A stretch of DNA of 64,000 nt from positions 62,001-126,000 of the forward strand of contig NZ_CAJSLV010000002.1 in NCBI RefSeq assembly GCF_907177275.1. Reading direction: 5' to 3'. Under the pieces are notes generated by a model. That model made no database searches. It had not been told where the DNA came from and saw only the letters and a program-made list of their open reading frames with translations. Shown in pieces: positions 26,487 to 34,842 of this stretch; positions within the stretch are counted from its first letter, which is position 1, and every line of letters begins with the position of its first letter. This DNA is from Actinacidiphila cocklensis (lineage in GTDB: Bacteria; Actinomycetota; Actinomycetes; Streptomycetales; Streptomycetaceae). The translations under genes and the position numbers were made by a program.

Positions 26487-27691
26487 GCGGTGATCTCCCA
26501 CGTCCTGGAGGCCACGAAGGCGTCCACGGCGCGGTCCACGGCCGGCTGGCCGGGGCCGGTGGCCCGGACCACGCCCAGCAGGTCGCGGTTGGTGTGGTGC
26601 ACGGGCTGCCGGCTGCCGACGGCCCGCAGCGGGCGGTAGGCGAGCCGCACGCCGCCGACGTCGAGGTCCTCGGGTTCGGGCGCGGCGCTCAGCGTGCCCG
26701 CGGTGCGGGCGTACGGGTAGGCCAGGCAGCCGGCGCGCGCCGGCTCGGGCCACGGATCCGGCGGCAGCGGCTCGCCCAGGTGGACCCGCAGGATCAGCTC
26801 GAACAGCGGCACCGCGAGCAGGTCGGCCATGAGCAGGTCGCACTGGTCGCCGATGGCCCGGTAGTTCACCTCGACCAGGCGCGCCCGGCCGCCGGCCAGC
26901 ACGAACTCGGTGTGGCAGGCCCCGAACCCCACTCCGAGGGCGTCGAGTTGGGCCAGCACCTGGGCCACCACGGACTCCGGCCGGCCGGTGTCCCAGGTCA
27001 GCCGCTCCTCGATGAAGTACGGCGGCGCGGACAGCTGCGTACGGAAGCCGCCGAGCACCCTGCGGGTCCCGCCGTCCCCGAGCGTCTCCAGGGTGTGCAG
27101 GTCGCCGGGCAGGAACTCCTCGACGACCAGGGCGTCATCGGGACGGCGGGACCGGATCTCGGCGCAGCGGGCGAGCAGTTCCGGCCGCCCGGTCACGAGC
27201 ACGACGTCCTCGCTGGCCACCCCCTCACGGGGTTTGACCACGCACGGGAAGGGGACCTCGGCCAGCTCGGGGACGGTCGCCGGCTCATGCCCGGCGGGCA
27301 CTTCCGCGGCGCGGACCGGGACCCCGGCCGGCAGGTCCGCCGCCGCGAGCCGCCGGCGCATCTCCGCCTTGTCCTTGGTCCGCAGCGCCGCCCGCCAGTC
27401 CTTCGCCGGCAGGCCGAAGTACCCGGCGGCCAGCGCGGTCTGCACCTGGAGGTGGTCGCTGTTGCTGAAAACCGCGTCGGGGCGCCGGTGGCCCGCGATA
27501 CGGGAGACCACCGCCCGGAAGTCCCGTACGGGGCACTCCAGGACCTCGACCCCGTCGTAGGCCCTGCCGGTGACGGCGCGGTGGGCGGCCGGCTGGTCGG
27601 TGAGGACGGTGACGGCCAGGCCCAGCCGGCGGGCGGCGGGCAGGAACCCCTCGGTGACGGAGTCCGTCGGGTTCAGGGCCAGCAGGTACAT
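26483..27691 (-). CDS. ATP-grasp ligase in siderophore operon
   Basis: ATP-grasp protein of about 402 residues, likely to form an amide bond through an acyl phosphate. The pre-ATP-grasp part begins MYLLALNPTDSVTEGFLPAA. ATP-grasp segments include PFPCVVKPREGVASEDV, LVVEEFLPGDLHTLE and the metal-binding RLVEVNYRAIGDQCD. The start at 27691 is chosen by homology of the N-terminus although its RBS is weak; an in-frame ATG at 27782 would add about 30 residues. It is the first gene of the siderophore operon and lies downstream of the iron box. Confidence 0.82.
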   Translation of the reverse strand: MYLLALNPTDSVTEGFLPAARRLGLAVTVLTDQPAAHRAVTGRAYDGVEVLECPVRDFRAVVSRIAGHRRPDAVFSNSDHLQVQTALAAGYFGLPAKDWRAALRTKDKAEMRRRLAAADLPAGVPVRAAEVPAGHEPATVPELAEVPFPCVVKPREGVASEDVVLVTGRPELLARCAEIRSRRPDDALVVEEFLPGDLHTLETLGDGGTRRVLGGFRTQLSAPPYFIEERLTWDTGRPESVVAQVLAQLDALGVGFGACHTEFVLAGGRARLVEVNYRAIGDQCDLLMADLLAVPLFELILRVHLGEPLPPDPWPEPARAGCLAYPYARTAGTLSAAPEPEDLDVGGVRLAYRPLRAVGSRQPVHHTNRDLLGVVRATGPGQPAVDRAVDAFVASRTWEITA

Positions 27692-27843
27692 CTGCACAGG
27701 CGGTTCGGCTTCCGTGCGGCGGTGTCGGGATGCCCGCCGCGGGCGGCGGGCGGGCTCATGCGCGAAGAGCCCGGGGTCAGGCATGCCTCGGTCCGTCAAC
27801 CCGTACTCTTGTGCGCCGAGTTGACCACATGGCGTTGATCGTA

Positions 27844-27862
27844 GTGAGGTTAGCCTTACTTG
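27844..27862. promoter_or_regulatory. Iron box (DmdR/IdeR type)
   Basis: GTGAGGTTAGCCTTACTTG closely resembles the 19-base consensus TTAGGTTAGGCTAACCTAA bound by iron-dependent regulators of actinobacteria. It lies in the 196-base divergent gap between the siderophore operon and the FhuF-like fragment, so both are probably iron-repressed. Confidence 0.75.
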
Positions 27863-27887
27863 TCTTGCTCGCAAAGTAGGAGCACCC

Positions 27888-28328
27888 GTGAGCCTCGTCC
27901 AGGAATACCGGCGGCTGGCCGAGGCCTGCCCCGCGCTCGACCTCGCCGTCGGCGCACCCGGCCCCGGGGGCGGGCCGGGCTGGATCGACGGCGCCGCACT
28001 GGCCGGCGACCCGGCCGTCCTGCACGCGTGGCCGGCGGACGAGGCCGCCCGGATCGGGGGCGCCGGCGGGCGGCCGGTGCGCGACGACGTGGTGGCCTCC
28101 CGCGCGCTGCACGGCTACCTCTGGTCGACCTGCCTGCTGATCAGCGGCCCGTGGTACCTGGGGCGCCGCGTGCCCCTGCTGCGCCCCCAGGAGCACGTGC
28201 CCCCGCCTCGACCCGGCCGGCGGCGCCCCGCCGTCCCCGCTGCCGCAGCCGTCGGCCGGCGGCCGGCGCACCGCGGCCGAGCGCGACCTCCCGGCCCTCG
28301 CCCGGCTGCCGTCCGCCTGAAAGCGTGA
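27888..28328 (+). pseudogene. FhuF-like ferric-siderophore reductase, truncated and frameshifted
   Basis: The first ~100 residues look like the N-terminal part of an FhuF-type (2Fe-2S) reductase: LVQEYRRLAEACPALDL, RALHGYLWSTCLLISGPWYL. From about 28200 the frame gives a Pro/Arg-rich sequence with no family look. Skipping one C in the C run at 28199-28205 restores a plausible continuation (EHVPRLDPAGG), which stops at 28320. Neither reading reaches the C-terminal Cys cluster (CC...C..C) that binds the iron-sulfur cluster. AGGAG precedes the GTG at 27888. Position beside the iron box supports an original role in iron release. Confidence 0.65.
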
Positions 28329-28397
28329 CCGTCCGTCAGGCGCCGGCTTCCCGCCGCCCTCACCCAGGTGGCGGGGCCGCGGATCCCGCCGACGCCG

Positions 28398-29633
28398 CTA
28401 CCCGTTGGGGCGCAGTTCCAGGTTCCGGCTGGAGCCGCGCCACTCCAGGCACAGCACGCTGGCGTCGTCGGACAGTTGGCCCCGGTTGAGCGCGATGATC
28501 GCCTGCATCAGCCGCCGCAGCGTCTCCGGCACCGGCAGGCCCTCCGCCTGGTGGCGGTTGAGGAACTCGATGAATCGTGCGACGCCGAACTCCCGGCCGC
28601 TCCGGTCCCGGGCTTCGGTGATGCCGTCGGTGTACAGCACGATGCGGTCGCCGGGCGCGAGCTGCTCCTGGCAGACGGTGGCCTCCAGCCCCAGGTTCAT
28701 GCCCAGCGGGTGGGCCGGTTCGCACTCCAGGCCGGTCACCCACCGGCCGTGGCGGATGACGATCGGCGGCGGATGCCCGCGGCTCACCCAGCAGAACACG
28801 CCGTCGGACAGGTCCAGTTCCGCGAGTACGGCGGTGGCGTAGCTGCTCCCGCCGAACTGGTCCACCAGCTCCTTCTCGATGCCCTCGCCGACGGCGACGA
28901 GGCCGGCGCCCTGCCGCCGCAGGTTGCGGAACGCGGCGACCGCGACGCTGGCTGTCAGTCCCGCCGAGCTGTCGTGGCCCATCGCGTCGAAGACCGCCAG
29001 ATGCGCGGTCCGCCCCGCCACCGAGTAGTCGAAGGCGTCCCCTCCGATGTCGTACGCGGGCTCCGCGGCTGCGGCGATCACCACGTCGTTGTTCGCGAAC
29101 GCCAGCGGCGGCATCAGGTTCCACTCCAGCTCGGCCGCCACCGTCATACGCCGCCTGCGGGTGAGCCGCGCGTACGCGTCACTGCTCGCCCGCTTGCTGA
29201 CAAGCATCAGAGCGACCAGTGACGCCAGCATCCGCGCCGCCTCGCGGACGCCGGAGTCCTCGCCCGCCCGGGGGACGGGGTCCACCCGGAGCACCCCCAG
29301 GCGCTCCGTGCCGTCCAGGATCGGCACCCACCACCGGTCCGCTCCGTCCACCCCGCCCGCGGGCTCCCGCAGCGGGTGGTTGTCCGCGAAGGTGGAGCCG
29401 GGCTGCGACCCGTCGATCGGGAAGCGCGTCCCGCCCTCCCCGGCGTCCGGACCGCGGCCGGTCATCTCGCACAGCGCCTCGTTGCGCAGGTCCGCCACGA
29501 AAACGCGCGCGCTCATCAGGCCCGCGAGCGCCCCGCACTCCTCCACGAGGTCCGGCAGCCCCTCGAAGCCCACCACGTGCCCCAGTGCGAGCAGCCTGCG
29601 TGCCATGTCCAGCAGGCCCTCGTCTCCTGCCAC
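28398..29633 (-). CDS. SpoIIE-type serine phosphatase with GAF-like N-terminal domain
   Basis: Soluble PP2C-like phosphatase of 411 residues. Residues about 15-160 look GAF-like (FEGLPDLVEECGALAG, WWVPILDGTERLGVLRVDP); a short helical linker with LTRRRRMTVAAELEWNLMP follows; and from about 190 the SpoIIE motifs appear: DIGGDAFDY, VFDAMGHDSSAGL, GDRIVLYTDGITEARD and LSDDASVLCL. A GTG at 29633 is preferred because GGAGG lies just upstream; the longer frame begins at 29672. The likely role is in a partner-switching stress pathway. No kinase or antagonist is next to it. Confidence 0.87.
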   Translation of the reverse strand: MAGDEGLLDMARRLLALGHVVGFEGLPDLVEECGALAGLMSARVFVADLRNEALCEMTGRGPDAGEGGTRFPIDGSQPGSTFADNHPLREPAGGVDGADRWWVPILDGTERLGVLRVDPVPRAGEDSGVREAARMLASLVALMLVSKRASSDAYARLTRRRRMTVAAELEWNLMPPLAFANNDVVIAAAAEPAYDIGGDAFDYSVAGRTAHLAVFDAMGHDSSAGLTASVAVAAFRNLRRQGAGLVAVGEGIEKELVDQFGGSSYATAVLAELDLSDGVFCWVSRGHPPPIVIRHGRWVTGLECEPAHPLGMNLGLEATVCQEQLAPGDRIVLYTDGITEARDRSGREFGVARFIEFLNRHQAEGLPVPETLRRLMQAIIALNRGQLSDDASVLCLEWRGSSRNLELRPNG

Positions 29634-29714
29634 CCCGCTACCTCCTCCCGCGCATCCGCCCGAGCCGCCCACGACCGGTTCGGGGGCGCCCGTTCCGCAC
29701 CGCGGGCGTCTTCC

Positions 29715-29752
29715 TGTCCTATATCAGAGATTTGTACCCTATAGGCATTATC
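29715..29752. promoter_or_regulatory. AT-rich promoter island with inverted repeat
   Basis: In an otherwise GC-rich 274-base gap, CCTATA at 29718-29723 and TATAGG at 29740-29745 form an inverted repeat with a 16-base spacer. On the minus strand TAGGGT matches a good actinobacterial -10 box for the phosphatase gene. A matching -35 box is not obvious. Confidence 0.4.
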
Positions 29753-29907
29753 CCCCTCCGGTGGTCCTGCCGGAACGGTGCGGCGCTCCCGCCCGTGAGC
29801 GCAGGGGGTCCGGCGGACACCCGGCCGGGCGTGCCCGGCGCCGCAGCGGCCCCGCCGCGCCCGACCCTCCCCGCCGGCCTCCCGGGGACTGGGGCTAGAA
29901 AGGCGGC

Positions 29908-30330
29908 ATGGAACTCACCCAGATACGCCTGCTGGTGTCCGACTTCCCCGCCGTCTACCGCTTCTACCGGGACGTGCTCGGGCTCAAGCCGCAGTTCGAG
30001 GCCGAGAACGGCCCGTACGCCAAGCTCAGCCCGGACACCGGTCACGCGGCGATCGCGCTGCAGGACCGGGCGCAGATGGCCGGCGTCCTGGGGCGGCTGG
30101 GGGCCGGGCCGGAGGGCTACCGCGCGCTGGTGGTGCTGCGGGTGGACGACCTGGACGCCGCCTTCGCCGGGCTCACCGCGCAGGGGGCGGAGTTCGTCCG
30201 GGAGCCCGGCCCGATGGGCGACCGGATGCGGGTCGCCTACCTGAGCGACCCTGAGGGGAACCTGATCGAGCTTCAGCAGTGGCTGGCGCTGCGCGAGCAG
30301 GCGGGTGGCGCGGCGGCACAGGAGGCGTAG
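29908..30330 (+). CDS. VOC (glyoxalase/bleomycin-resistance-like) protein
   Basis: Small cytoplasmic VOC protein of 140 residues: TQIRLLVSDFPAVYRFYRDVL at the start, FVREPGPMGDRMRVAYLSDPEG and NLIELQQW at the end. His, Glu and Asp positions fit a metal-binding VOC fold but no substrate can be assigned. AAAGG precedes the ATG. It converges on the sortase-sigma operon. Confidence 0.85.
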   Translation: MELTQIRLLVSDFPAVYRFYRDVLGLKPQFEAENGPYAKLSPDTGHAAIALQDRAQMAGVLGRLGAGPEGYRALVVLRVDDLDAAFAGLTAQGAEFVREPGPMGDRMRVAYLSDPEGNLIELQQWLALREQAGGAAAQEA

Positions 30331-30358
30331 GAGAAGTCCGGCGCCCGGCCGCGCCGCC

Positions 30359-30784
30359 TCAGCGGGTGGCGCGGGGCCTGACCGGGCGGCCGCCGGTGCG
30401 TGACCGGTCGCCGGTGCTCGCGGGGCCGCCCACCGCCGCGGCCACCCGGGATCGCGCCGCGCCGGACGGGGTGGGCTGCGGGGACGGCGCCGAAGCGCGG
30501 TGCGTGGGCGCGGGGGTGGTCGGAGCCGTGGTCGGCGCGGGCGGCGCCATGGGGGTCCTGGCGGGCTCGCCCGCGGCCGGCCACAGCAGCACGGTCGCGG
30601 CGGCGAGCACGGCGACCGTCGCTCCCCCCGCCGCGCCGGTACGCAGCCTGCGCCGCCGGTTCGTGCGGCGGCGGAGCCGGTCGAAGGCACCGGGGGGCGG
30701 GGCCAGTTGGGCGGGGCCTTCCAGGAGCAGCGCGGCCAGGTGCTCGTCACCCGGCTCCTCCCAGTGTTCAACGGGTGTGATCAC
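30359..30784 (-). CDS. Small single-pass membrane protein, possible anti-sigma factor
   Basis: A 141-residue protein that starts with a GTG inside the last 17 bases of the sigma factor gene. Residues 1-45 are acidic/mixed (EHWEEPGDEHLAALLLEGP), followed by an Arg-rich stretch, one membrane span at about residues 52-68 and a Pro/Thr/Ser-rich tail. The architecture and overlap with a sigma gene resemble membrane anti-sigma factors, but there is no recognisable zinc-binding HxxxCxxC motif. Function is inferred from context only. Confidence 0.6.
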   Translation of the reverse strand: MITPVEHWEEPGDEHLAALLLEGPAQLAPPPGAFDRLRRRTNRRRRLRTGAAGGATVAVLAAATVLLWPAAGEPARTPMAPPAPTTAPTTPAPTHRASAPSPQPTPSGAARSRVAAAVGGPASTGDRSRTGGRPVRPRATR

Positions 30785-31265
30785 AGCGTTCTCCCAGTGC
30801 GGCGCGCAGGTACTCCCGGGCGGCGTGCAGATCGGCCCTGACGGTGCCCTCTCTTCGCTTGGTCAGGGTCGCGACGTCCCTGACCGGCAGGTCGGCGAAG
30901 TAGTACAGCAGGACGGCGGTGCGCAGCCGTTCGGGCATCGACTGCACCAGCAGCCGTACGGGCACCGAGGACTCGGCGCCCGGCTGCTGCCGGGCCAGCG
31001 CCGCCTCGGTGCCCGCGCGCCGTATCGCCCGGCGTTCGCGGTCCATCTTGCGCCAGTGGTCGCGTACGAGGTTGGCCGCGGTCACGTACAGGAACCCGCG
31101 GGGCTCCTCGACGGCGCCCCAGCGCAGCCACAGGCGGGCGAACGCCTCCGAAGCGACCTCGTGGGCCGTGCCGTCGTCGTCCACCAGGCGGCGGCACCAG
31201 CCGGCGAGGTCGGGGTAGAGGTCGGCGAACAGCTCGGCGGCTGCCCTGTCCTTGGACGAGCTCAA
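30768..31265 (-). CDS. ECF sigma factor of the sortase operon
   Basis: Short sigma-70 family protein, about 165 residues. Region 2 is LFADLYPDLAGWCRRLVDDDG and GFLYVTAANLVRDHWRKMDRE; region 4 is MPERLRTAVLLYYFADLPVRDVATL with a following HTH. No ATG or GTG lies near the domain start. A TTG at 31265 overlaps the sortase stop as TTGA and has GGAG four bases before it, so coupled translation from TTG is proposed. An ATG at 31376 would add 37 residues and overlap the sortase gene by over 110 bases. Confidence 0.78.
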   Translation of the reverse strand: MSSSKDRAAAELFADLYPDLAGWCRRLVDDDGTAHEVASEAFARLWLRWGAVEEPRGFLYVTAANLVRDHWRKMDRERRAIRRAGTEAALARQQPGAESSVPVRLLVQSMPERLRTAVLLYYFADLPVRDVATLTKRREGTVRADLHAAREYLRAALGERCDHTR

Positions 31266-31933
31266 CTCTCTCCAGAAGGTTCGGACGAAGGCAGGGCCGT
31301 GTGCACCGCGGTGCTCAGCGAGGCGAAGACGACCACGTTGTCGAGGTAGCCGTCGCCGGTTCGCGGGCCGCCGCACGTTATCAGGCGCAGCTCGGGGCGG
31401 TCGGTGTCGCCGTAGACCTCCTGGGTCGGGAAGTCGTCCTTGGCGACGGTGCGCACCGCGTCCACGGTGAACGCGGCCGAGGCGCCGTCCTGCAGCCCGA
31501 CGACGACCCGCGCCCCCGGCTTCAGCTGCGACAGCTTCAGGAACACCCCGTCCCCGTAGTGGCCGACGGTCACATGGCCGAGGATCACCGATGGACCCAG
31601 TTGCCCCGGGGTGGGGGAGTCGCGGTACCAGCCGGCCGGGGAGTGCGCCTGGACCGGCGGGACCTCGACGGTCCCGTCCGCTGCCAGGCCGAGCTGCATG
31701 AGCGGGGTGTCCACCCCGATCGCCGGGATCCGCACGCGCACCGGCACCGATCGGGCGATCGGCTCCGCCGCGGGGGCGGTTGCCCGGGAGCCCGCGACCG
31801 CGGTGGTCCCGGCCGGCCGGGCGGCTGCGGGCGCCCCGCCCGGGGCGGCCTGACAGCCCGCGATCAGGCAGGTGGCCGCGAGGCAGGCGGCGGCGAGGGC
31901 CGCCGGCAGCGCGTCAGGCAGGGGCGCCCGCAC
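31262..31933 (-). CDS. Class F sortase
   Basis: Extracellular transpeptidase of 223 residues. A hydrophobic N-terminus ends in a lipobox-like LIAGC, followed by an Ala/Pro-rich linker. The catalytic domain starts near VRIPAIGVDTPLMQLGL; the catalytic His is in VILGHVTV, the Cys in LITCGGP, and an Arg follows. Class F sortases are typical of actinobacteria. Its likely substrate is the small secreted protein encoded 4 bases upstream. The stop overlaps the proposed TTG start of the sigma factor. Confidence 0.88.
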   Translation of the reverse strand: MRAPLPDALPAALAAACLAATCLIAGCQAAPGGAPAAARPAGTTAVAGSRATAPAAEPIARSVPVRVRIPAIGVDTPLMQLGLAADGTVEVPPVQAHSPAGWYRDSPTPGQLGPSVILGHVTVGHYGDGVFLKLSQLKPGARVVVGLQDGASAAFTVDAVRTVAKDDFPTQEVYGDTDRPELRLITCGGPRTGDGYLDNVVVFASLSTAVHTALPSSEPSGES

Positions 31934-31937
31934 CGGT

Positions 31938-32276
31938 TCAGCCCCGGCCCTGGAGCCTGCGGCGCAGCACCAGCGCGCCCGCGCCGGCGACGAGGACGCC
32001 CGCGCCGGTCACCATGGTCGTCCGTGCCGTGCCGGACGTGCCGGCCGCGCTGGACGGCACGCCGGTGTCGGGCGCCCCCGCGGGCACCGCGCGGACCTGG
32101 CCGGGGGTTGCCGCGGGACGGCTTCCGGTCGCGGGGCGGGCGTGGGTGCGGTCGGTACCGGCGGCCGACGGTACCGGCGCGGGGGTGGCACCGCCGTCGG
32201 CGAGGGCCGTCCCGGTCCCGACCACGGCCAGGGCGGCGGTGCAGCCGAGGGCGGCGACGAGTGTCCGTGCACGCAT
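31938..32276 (-). CDS. Small secreted protein, likely sortase substrate
   Basis: A 112-residue protein with an N-terminal signal peptide (RTLVAALGCTAALAVVGTGTALA, written here only as residues 4-26), a Pro/Ala/Thr-rich middle and a C-terminal sorting-type tail: an LPxTG-like APDTG at about 68-72, then Ser/Ala spacer, a hydrophobic span (about 86-106) and a basic end RRRLQGRG. The distance from APDTG to the span is longer than usual, so cell-wall linkage is plausible but not proven. GGAGACTG precedes the ATG at 32276. Confidence 0.7.
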   Translation of the reverse strand: MRARTLVAALGCTAALAVVGTGTALADGGATPAPVPSAAGTDRTHARPATGSRPAATPGQVRAVPAGAPDTGVPSSAAGTSGTARTTMVTGAGVLVAGAGALVLRRRLQGRG

Positions 32277-32410
32277 GAGCAGTCTCCTGTCGATCGGCCC
32301 GTACGCCCCAGGTGCGGGGCGGCGGGCTGGTTCGTTGTGCGAGATCAGACGGAGAGACGACCCGGCGCGGGTTCCTGCTGTAAAGAGCTGGCAAAGTCGC
32401 GATCATGCAG

Positions 32411-32440
32411 CCGGGGCCGGGGCCGGGGCCGGGGCCGGGT
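32411..32440. repeat. Tandem CCGGGG hexamers (G-quadruplex-prone)
   Basis: Almost five copies of CCGGGG lie in the 218-base gap between the sortase operon and the polyketide cluster. The plus strand has four GGGG runs with CC loops, a classic G-quadruplex pattern. The surrounding gap shows no other clear feature. Confidence 0.8.
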
Positions 32441-32494
32441 CGCGGGTCCGGCCCGTGCGCGCGTCCGGCGGGGCCAGGGCGGAATCCGGTTGCG

Positions 32495-33469
32495 CTACCG
32501 ATCCCGGTCGGTTCGGTCCGCGCCGGCTCCCTTCGCGATCTGCGCGAGGAGTTCCGCCTGGCGGATGGTGGTGTCGGCCGCGACGGCCGTGCGCTGGGCG
32601 GCGGCCGCCGCGAAGGCCGCGACGGTGAGGGCGACCTGGTCGGCGGGGGGCAGGGGGGCGGAGTCGGGCAGGAGCCGGGGGATGTGGGTGGCGGGCGGGG
32701 TGAAGGCGTGGGTCAGGGTCAGGGCGGCCCGGCTGCCGGTGAGGGTGTACGCGGAGCGGTAGGCGTGGTCCAGGCCGAAGGCGAGCGTCACCGTGGTGGA
32801 CGTGGGGGCGTGCAGGAGCAGGGCGGTGCCGGCGGAGGGGACGCCCAGGCCGCCGGGGTCGGACAGGTGGGAGCCGAGCAGGGTCAGGTCGGGGCCGAGC
32901 AAGTGGAGGGCCGCGCGCAGCGGGTAGACGCCGGTGTCCCACAGGGCGCCGCCGCCGAGGTCCGCCCGGTAGCGGATGTCCCCGGGCGGGCGCCGGGGGA
33001 CGGTGAACTCCGCGTGCAGGGTGCGCGGTTCCCCCAGATCGCCGTCGGCGACGAGCTTGCGGACCGCCTCGTGCTGCGGGTGGTGGACGAACATCACGTT
33101 CTCCATCAGCGCCAGCCCCCGGCGCTCGGCGAGCGCGAACAGCTCGGCTGTCCGCGCCGGTTCGAGCGCCAGGGGCTTCTCCGCCAGCACGTGCTTGCCG
33201 GCCTCCAGCGCCGCCCGGGTCCACCGTGCGTGGAGCGCGGCCGGGAGCGGTACGTACACCGCGTCGACCGCCGGCTCGGCGAGCAGCGCCTCGTAGCCGG
33301 TGACGGCGCGGCACCCGTACGGCCGCGCCGTCTCCCGCGCCTTGCGCGGGTCCCGGCTGGCGACGGCGACGACCTCGGTGGCCGGGGAGGCGGCGAAGGC
33401 GGGCAGCATCCGCCGCCGGGCGATCTCCGCGCAGCCCAGCACCCCGATCCGCAGCGGCGATCCGTTCAC
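32495..33469 (-). CDS. NDP-hexose 3-ketoreductase (Gfo/Idh/MocA family)
   Basis: NAD(P)-dependent sugar reductase of 324 residues. It should reduce the 3-keto group of the 2-deoxy-3,4-diketo intermediate made by the 2,3-dehydratase (UrdT/TylC1-like role). The N-terminal Rossmann motif is RIGVLGCAEIARR, the catalytic Lys is in LAEKPLA near residue 95, and the C-terminal domain has GGGALWDTGVYPL. The GTG at 33469 overlaps the stop of the dehydratase (GTGA). It is the last gene of the long leftward polyketide operon. Confidence 0.87.
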   Translation of the reverse strand: MNGSPLRIGVLGCAEIARRRMLPAFAASPATEVVAVASRDPRKARETARPYGCRAVTGYEALLAEPAVDAVYVPLPAALHARWTRAALEAGKHVLAEKPLALEPARTAELFALAERRGLALMENVMFVHHPQHEAVRKLVADGDLGEPRTLHAEFTVPRRPPGDIRYRADLGGGALWDTGVYPLRAALHLLGPDLTLLGSHLSDPGGLGVPSAGTALLLHAPTSTTVTLAFGLDHAYRSAYTLTGSRAALTLTHAFTPPATHIPRLLPDSAPLPPADQVALTVAAFAAAAAQRTAVAADTTIRQAELLAQIAKGAGADRTDRDR

Positions 33470-34842
33470 CACGCGACGGCCCCGGTCGTCATGGCCGACA
33501 GCAGCGTGCGGGCCTGCACGTTGACGTAGTGGCCGTGCCGGGCGAGTGCCGCCAGCTGCCCGGGCGTCAACCAGCAGTAGCCGGGGGGCAGTTCGCTCCC
33601 CAGCGGGGTCTCGGGCTCCACGACCAGGCAGTGCGACTCCGCGTTCAGGAACCGGCCGCCCTCCTCCGAGTGCACCGCCTCGTACAGCACCCGCTCCGGT
33701 TTGGCCTCCAGCACCAGGTCCAGGAAGGGCGGACGGCCGGCACCGCCGGGCAGGGGGTGGTTGTCCGGTACGCACTGCACGGTCGGCCCTATCTCCACGG
33801 TGTCGAGGAAGCCGCCTTCGACCCGGGCGTGCGCCAGCAGGTGCGGCAGCCCGTCGAACCGCTGGACGACGAAGGCGATGACCCCCCGCCCGGTCGGCTC
33901 GAACATCGGCTGCGTCCAGCTGGCCACCTCGCGGCTGCCGGCCTCCACACCCACCGAGACGACCTCGAAGTAGCGGCCGTCCGGCCGCCGGATGGACCAG
34001 GGGTCCTGCTCCCAGCCGGTCACCTCGTTCAGCGCGATGGAGGTCATCCGTGTCTCGTGCCGCGACCGCTCGCCGGTGAACCAGGACAGCAGCATCATGT
34101 CCGACAGCTGCGCCGACCGCTCGGCGAAGGCCACCGGCGTGCAGGCCAGCACCGTACGGGCGTCCATGTTGACCAGGTTGTCGGCGTGCAGCAGTTCACC
34201 GATCTGGCCGAGGGTCAGCCAGACGAAGTCCGGGTCGGCCGGCACCTCCTCGTCGGTCTCGACCAGCATGTTCCGGTTGGACTTGTGGAGGAACCAGGAG
34301 CCGTGCTCGGACTGCAGCACGTCGGCCAGCACCCGGCCGCGCCCGGGCCGGGTGAAGTGGTCGACGTACTTCACCGCCGCACCCCTGTGCACCTTGGTGT
34401 AGTTCGAGCGGGTCGCCTGCACGGTGGGGGACAGTTGCAGCAGGTTGGGATTGCCCGGCTCCATCTTGGCCTGCATCAGGAAGTGCAGGACGCCGTCGAA
34501 CTCCTTGGCCAGGATGCCGAGGATGCCCACCTCGGGCTGCCTGATGATGGGCTGCTCCCACCGCCCTTCCGGTCCCTCGCCGACCTGGGCGGACAGCCCC
34601 TCGACGGTGAAGAACCGGCCGCTGCGGTGCCGGAGGTTGCCCGTGTGCGGCGCGAAGGACCAGCCCTCCAGGTCCGCGAAGGGTATCCGGGTCACCGCGA
34701 AGCGGTGGGCGGCGCGGCGCTCGGCCAGCCAGGCCGCGACCTCGGAGGTGCGCAGCCCCGCGCCGGAAGTCCGCTCGGCGGCGGACCTGGCCAGCCGGCC
34801 GGCCAGGCCGGTGTCCTCGCGCGGGTGCAGGGCCGTCGTCAT
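33466..34842 (-). CDS. NDP-hexose 2,3-dehydratase
   Basis: Removes the 2-hydroxyl from dTDP-4-keto-6-deoxyglucose (UrdS/EryBVI/TylCX-like), 458 residues. The protein is an internal duplication: [13 protein letters not shown] and the later [13 protein letters not shown], and [24 protein letters not shown] and [24 protein letters not shown], are copies. This two-repeat layout is normal for the family. The ATG overlaps the 3-dehydratase stop. With the neighbouring 3-ketoreductase it gives a 2,6-dideoxy sugar. Confidence 0.93.
   Translation of the reverse strand: MTTALHPREDTGLAGRLARSAAERTSGAGLRTSEVAAWLAERRAAHRFAVTRIPFADLEGWSFAPHTGNLRHRSGRFFTVEGLSAQVGEGPEGRWEQPIIRQPEVGILGILAKEFDGVLHFLMQAKMEPGNPNLLQLSPTVQATRSNYTKVHRGAAVKYVDHFTRPGRGRVLADVLQSEHGSWFLHKSNRNMLVETDEEVPADPDFVWLTLGQIGELLHADNLVNMDARTVLACTPVAFAERSAQLSDMMLLSWFTGERSRHETRMTSIALNEVTGWEQDPWSIRRPDGRYFEVVSVGVEAGSREVASWTQPMFEPTGRGVIAFVVQRFDGLPHLLAHARVEGGFLDTVEIGPTVQCVPDNHPLPGGAGRPPFLDLVLEAKPERVLYEAVHSEEGGRFLNAESHCLVVEPETPLGSELPPGYCWLTPGQLAALARHGHYVNVQARTLLSAMTTGAVAW

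Noticed and set aside
32403-33314. Minus-strand Arg/Pro-rich frame containing the GGGGCC repeat as a Pro-Ala tail
   Set aside because: It is another frame of the 3-ketoreductase gene; the repeat is non-coding in the accepted annotation.
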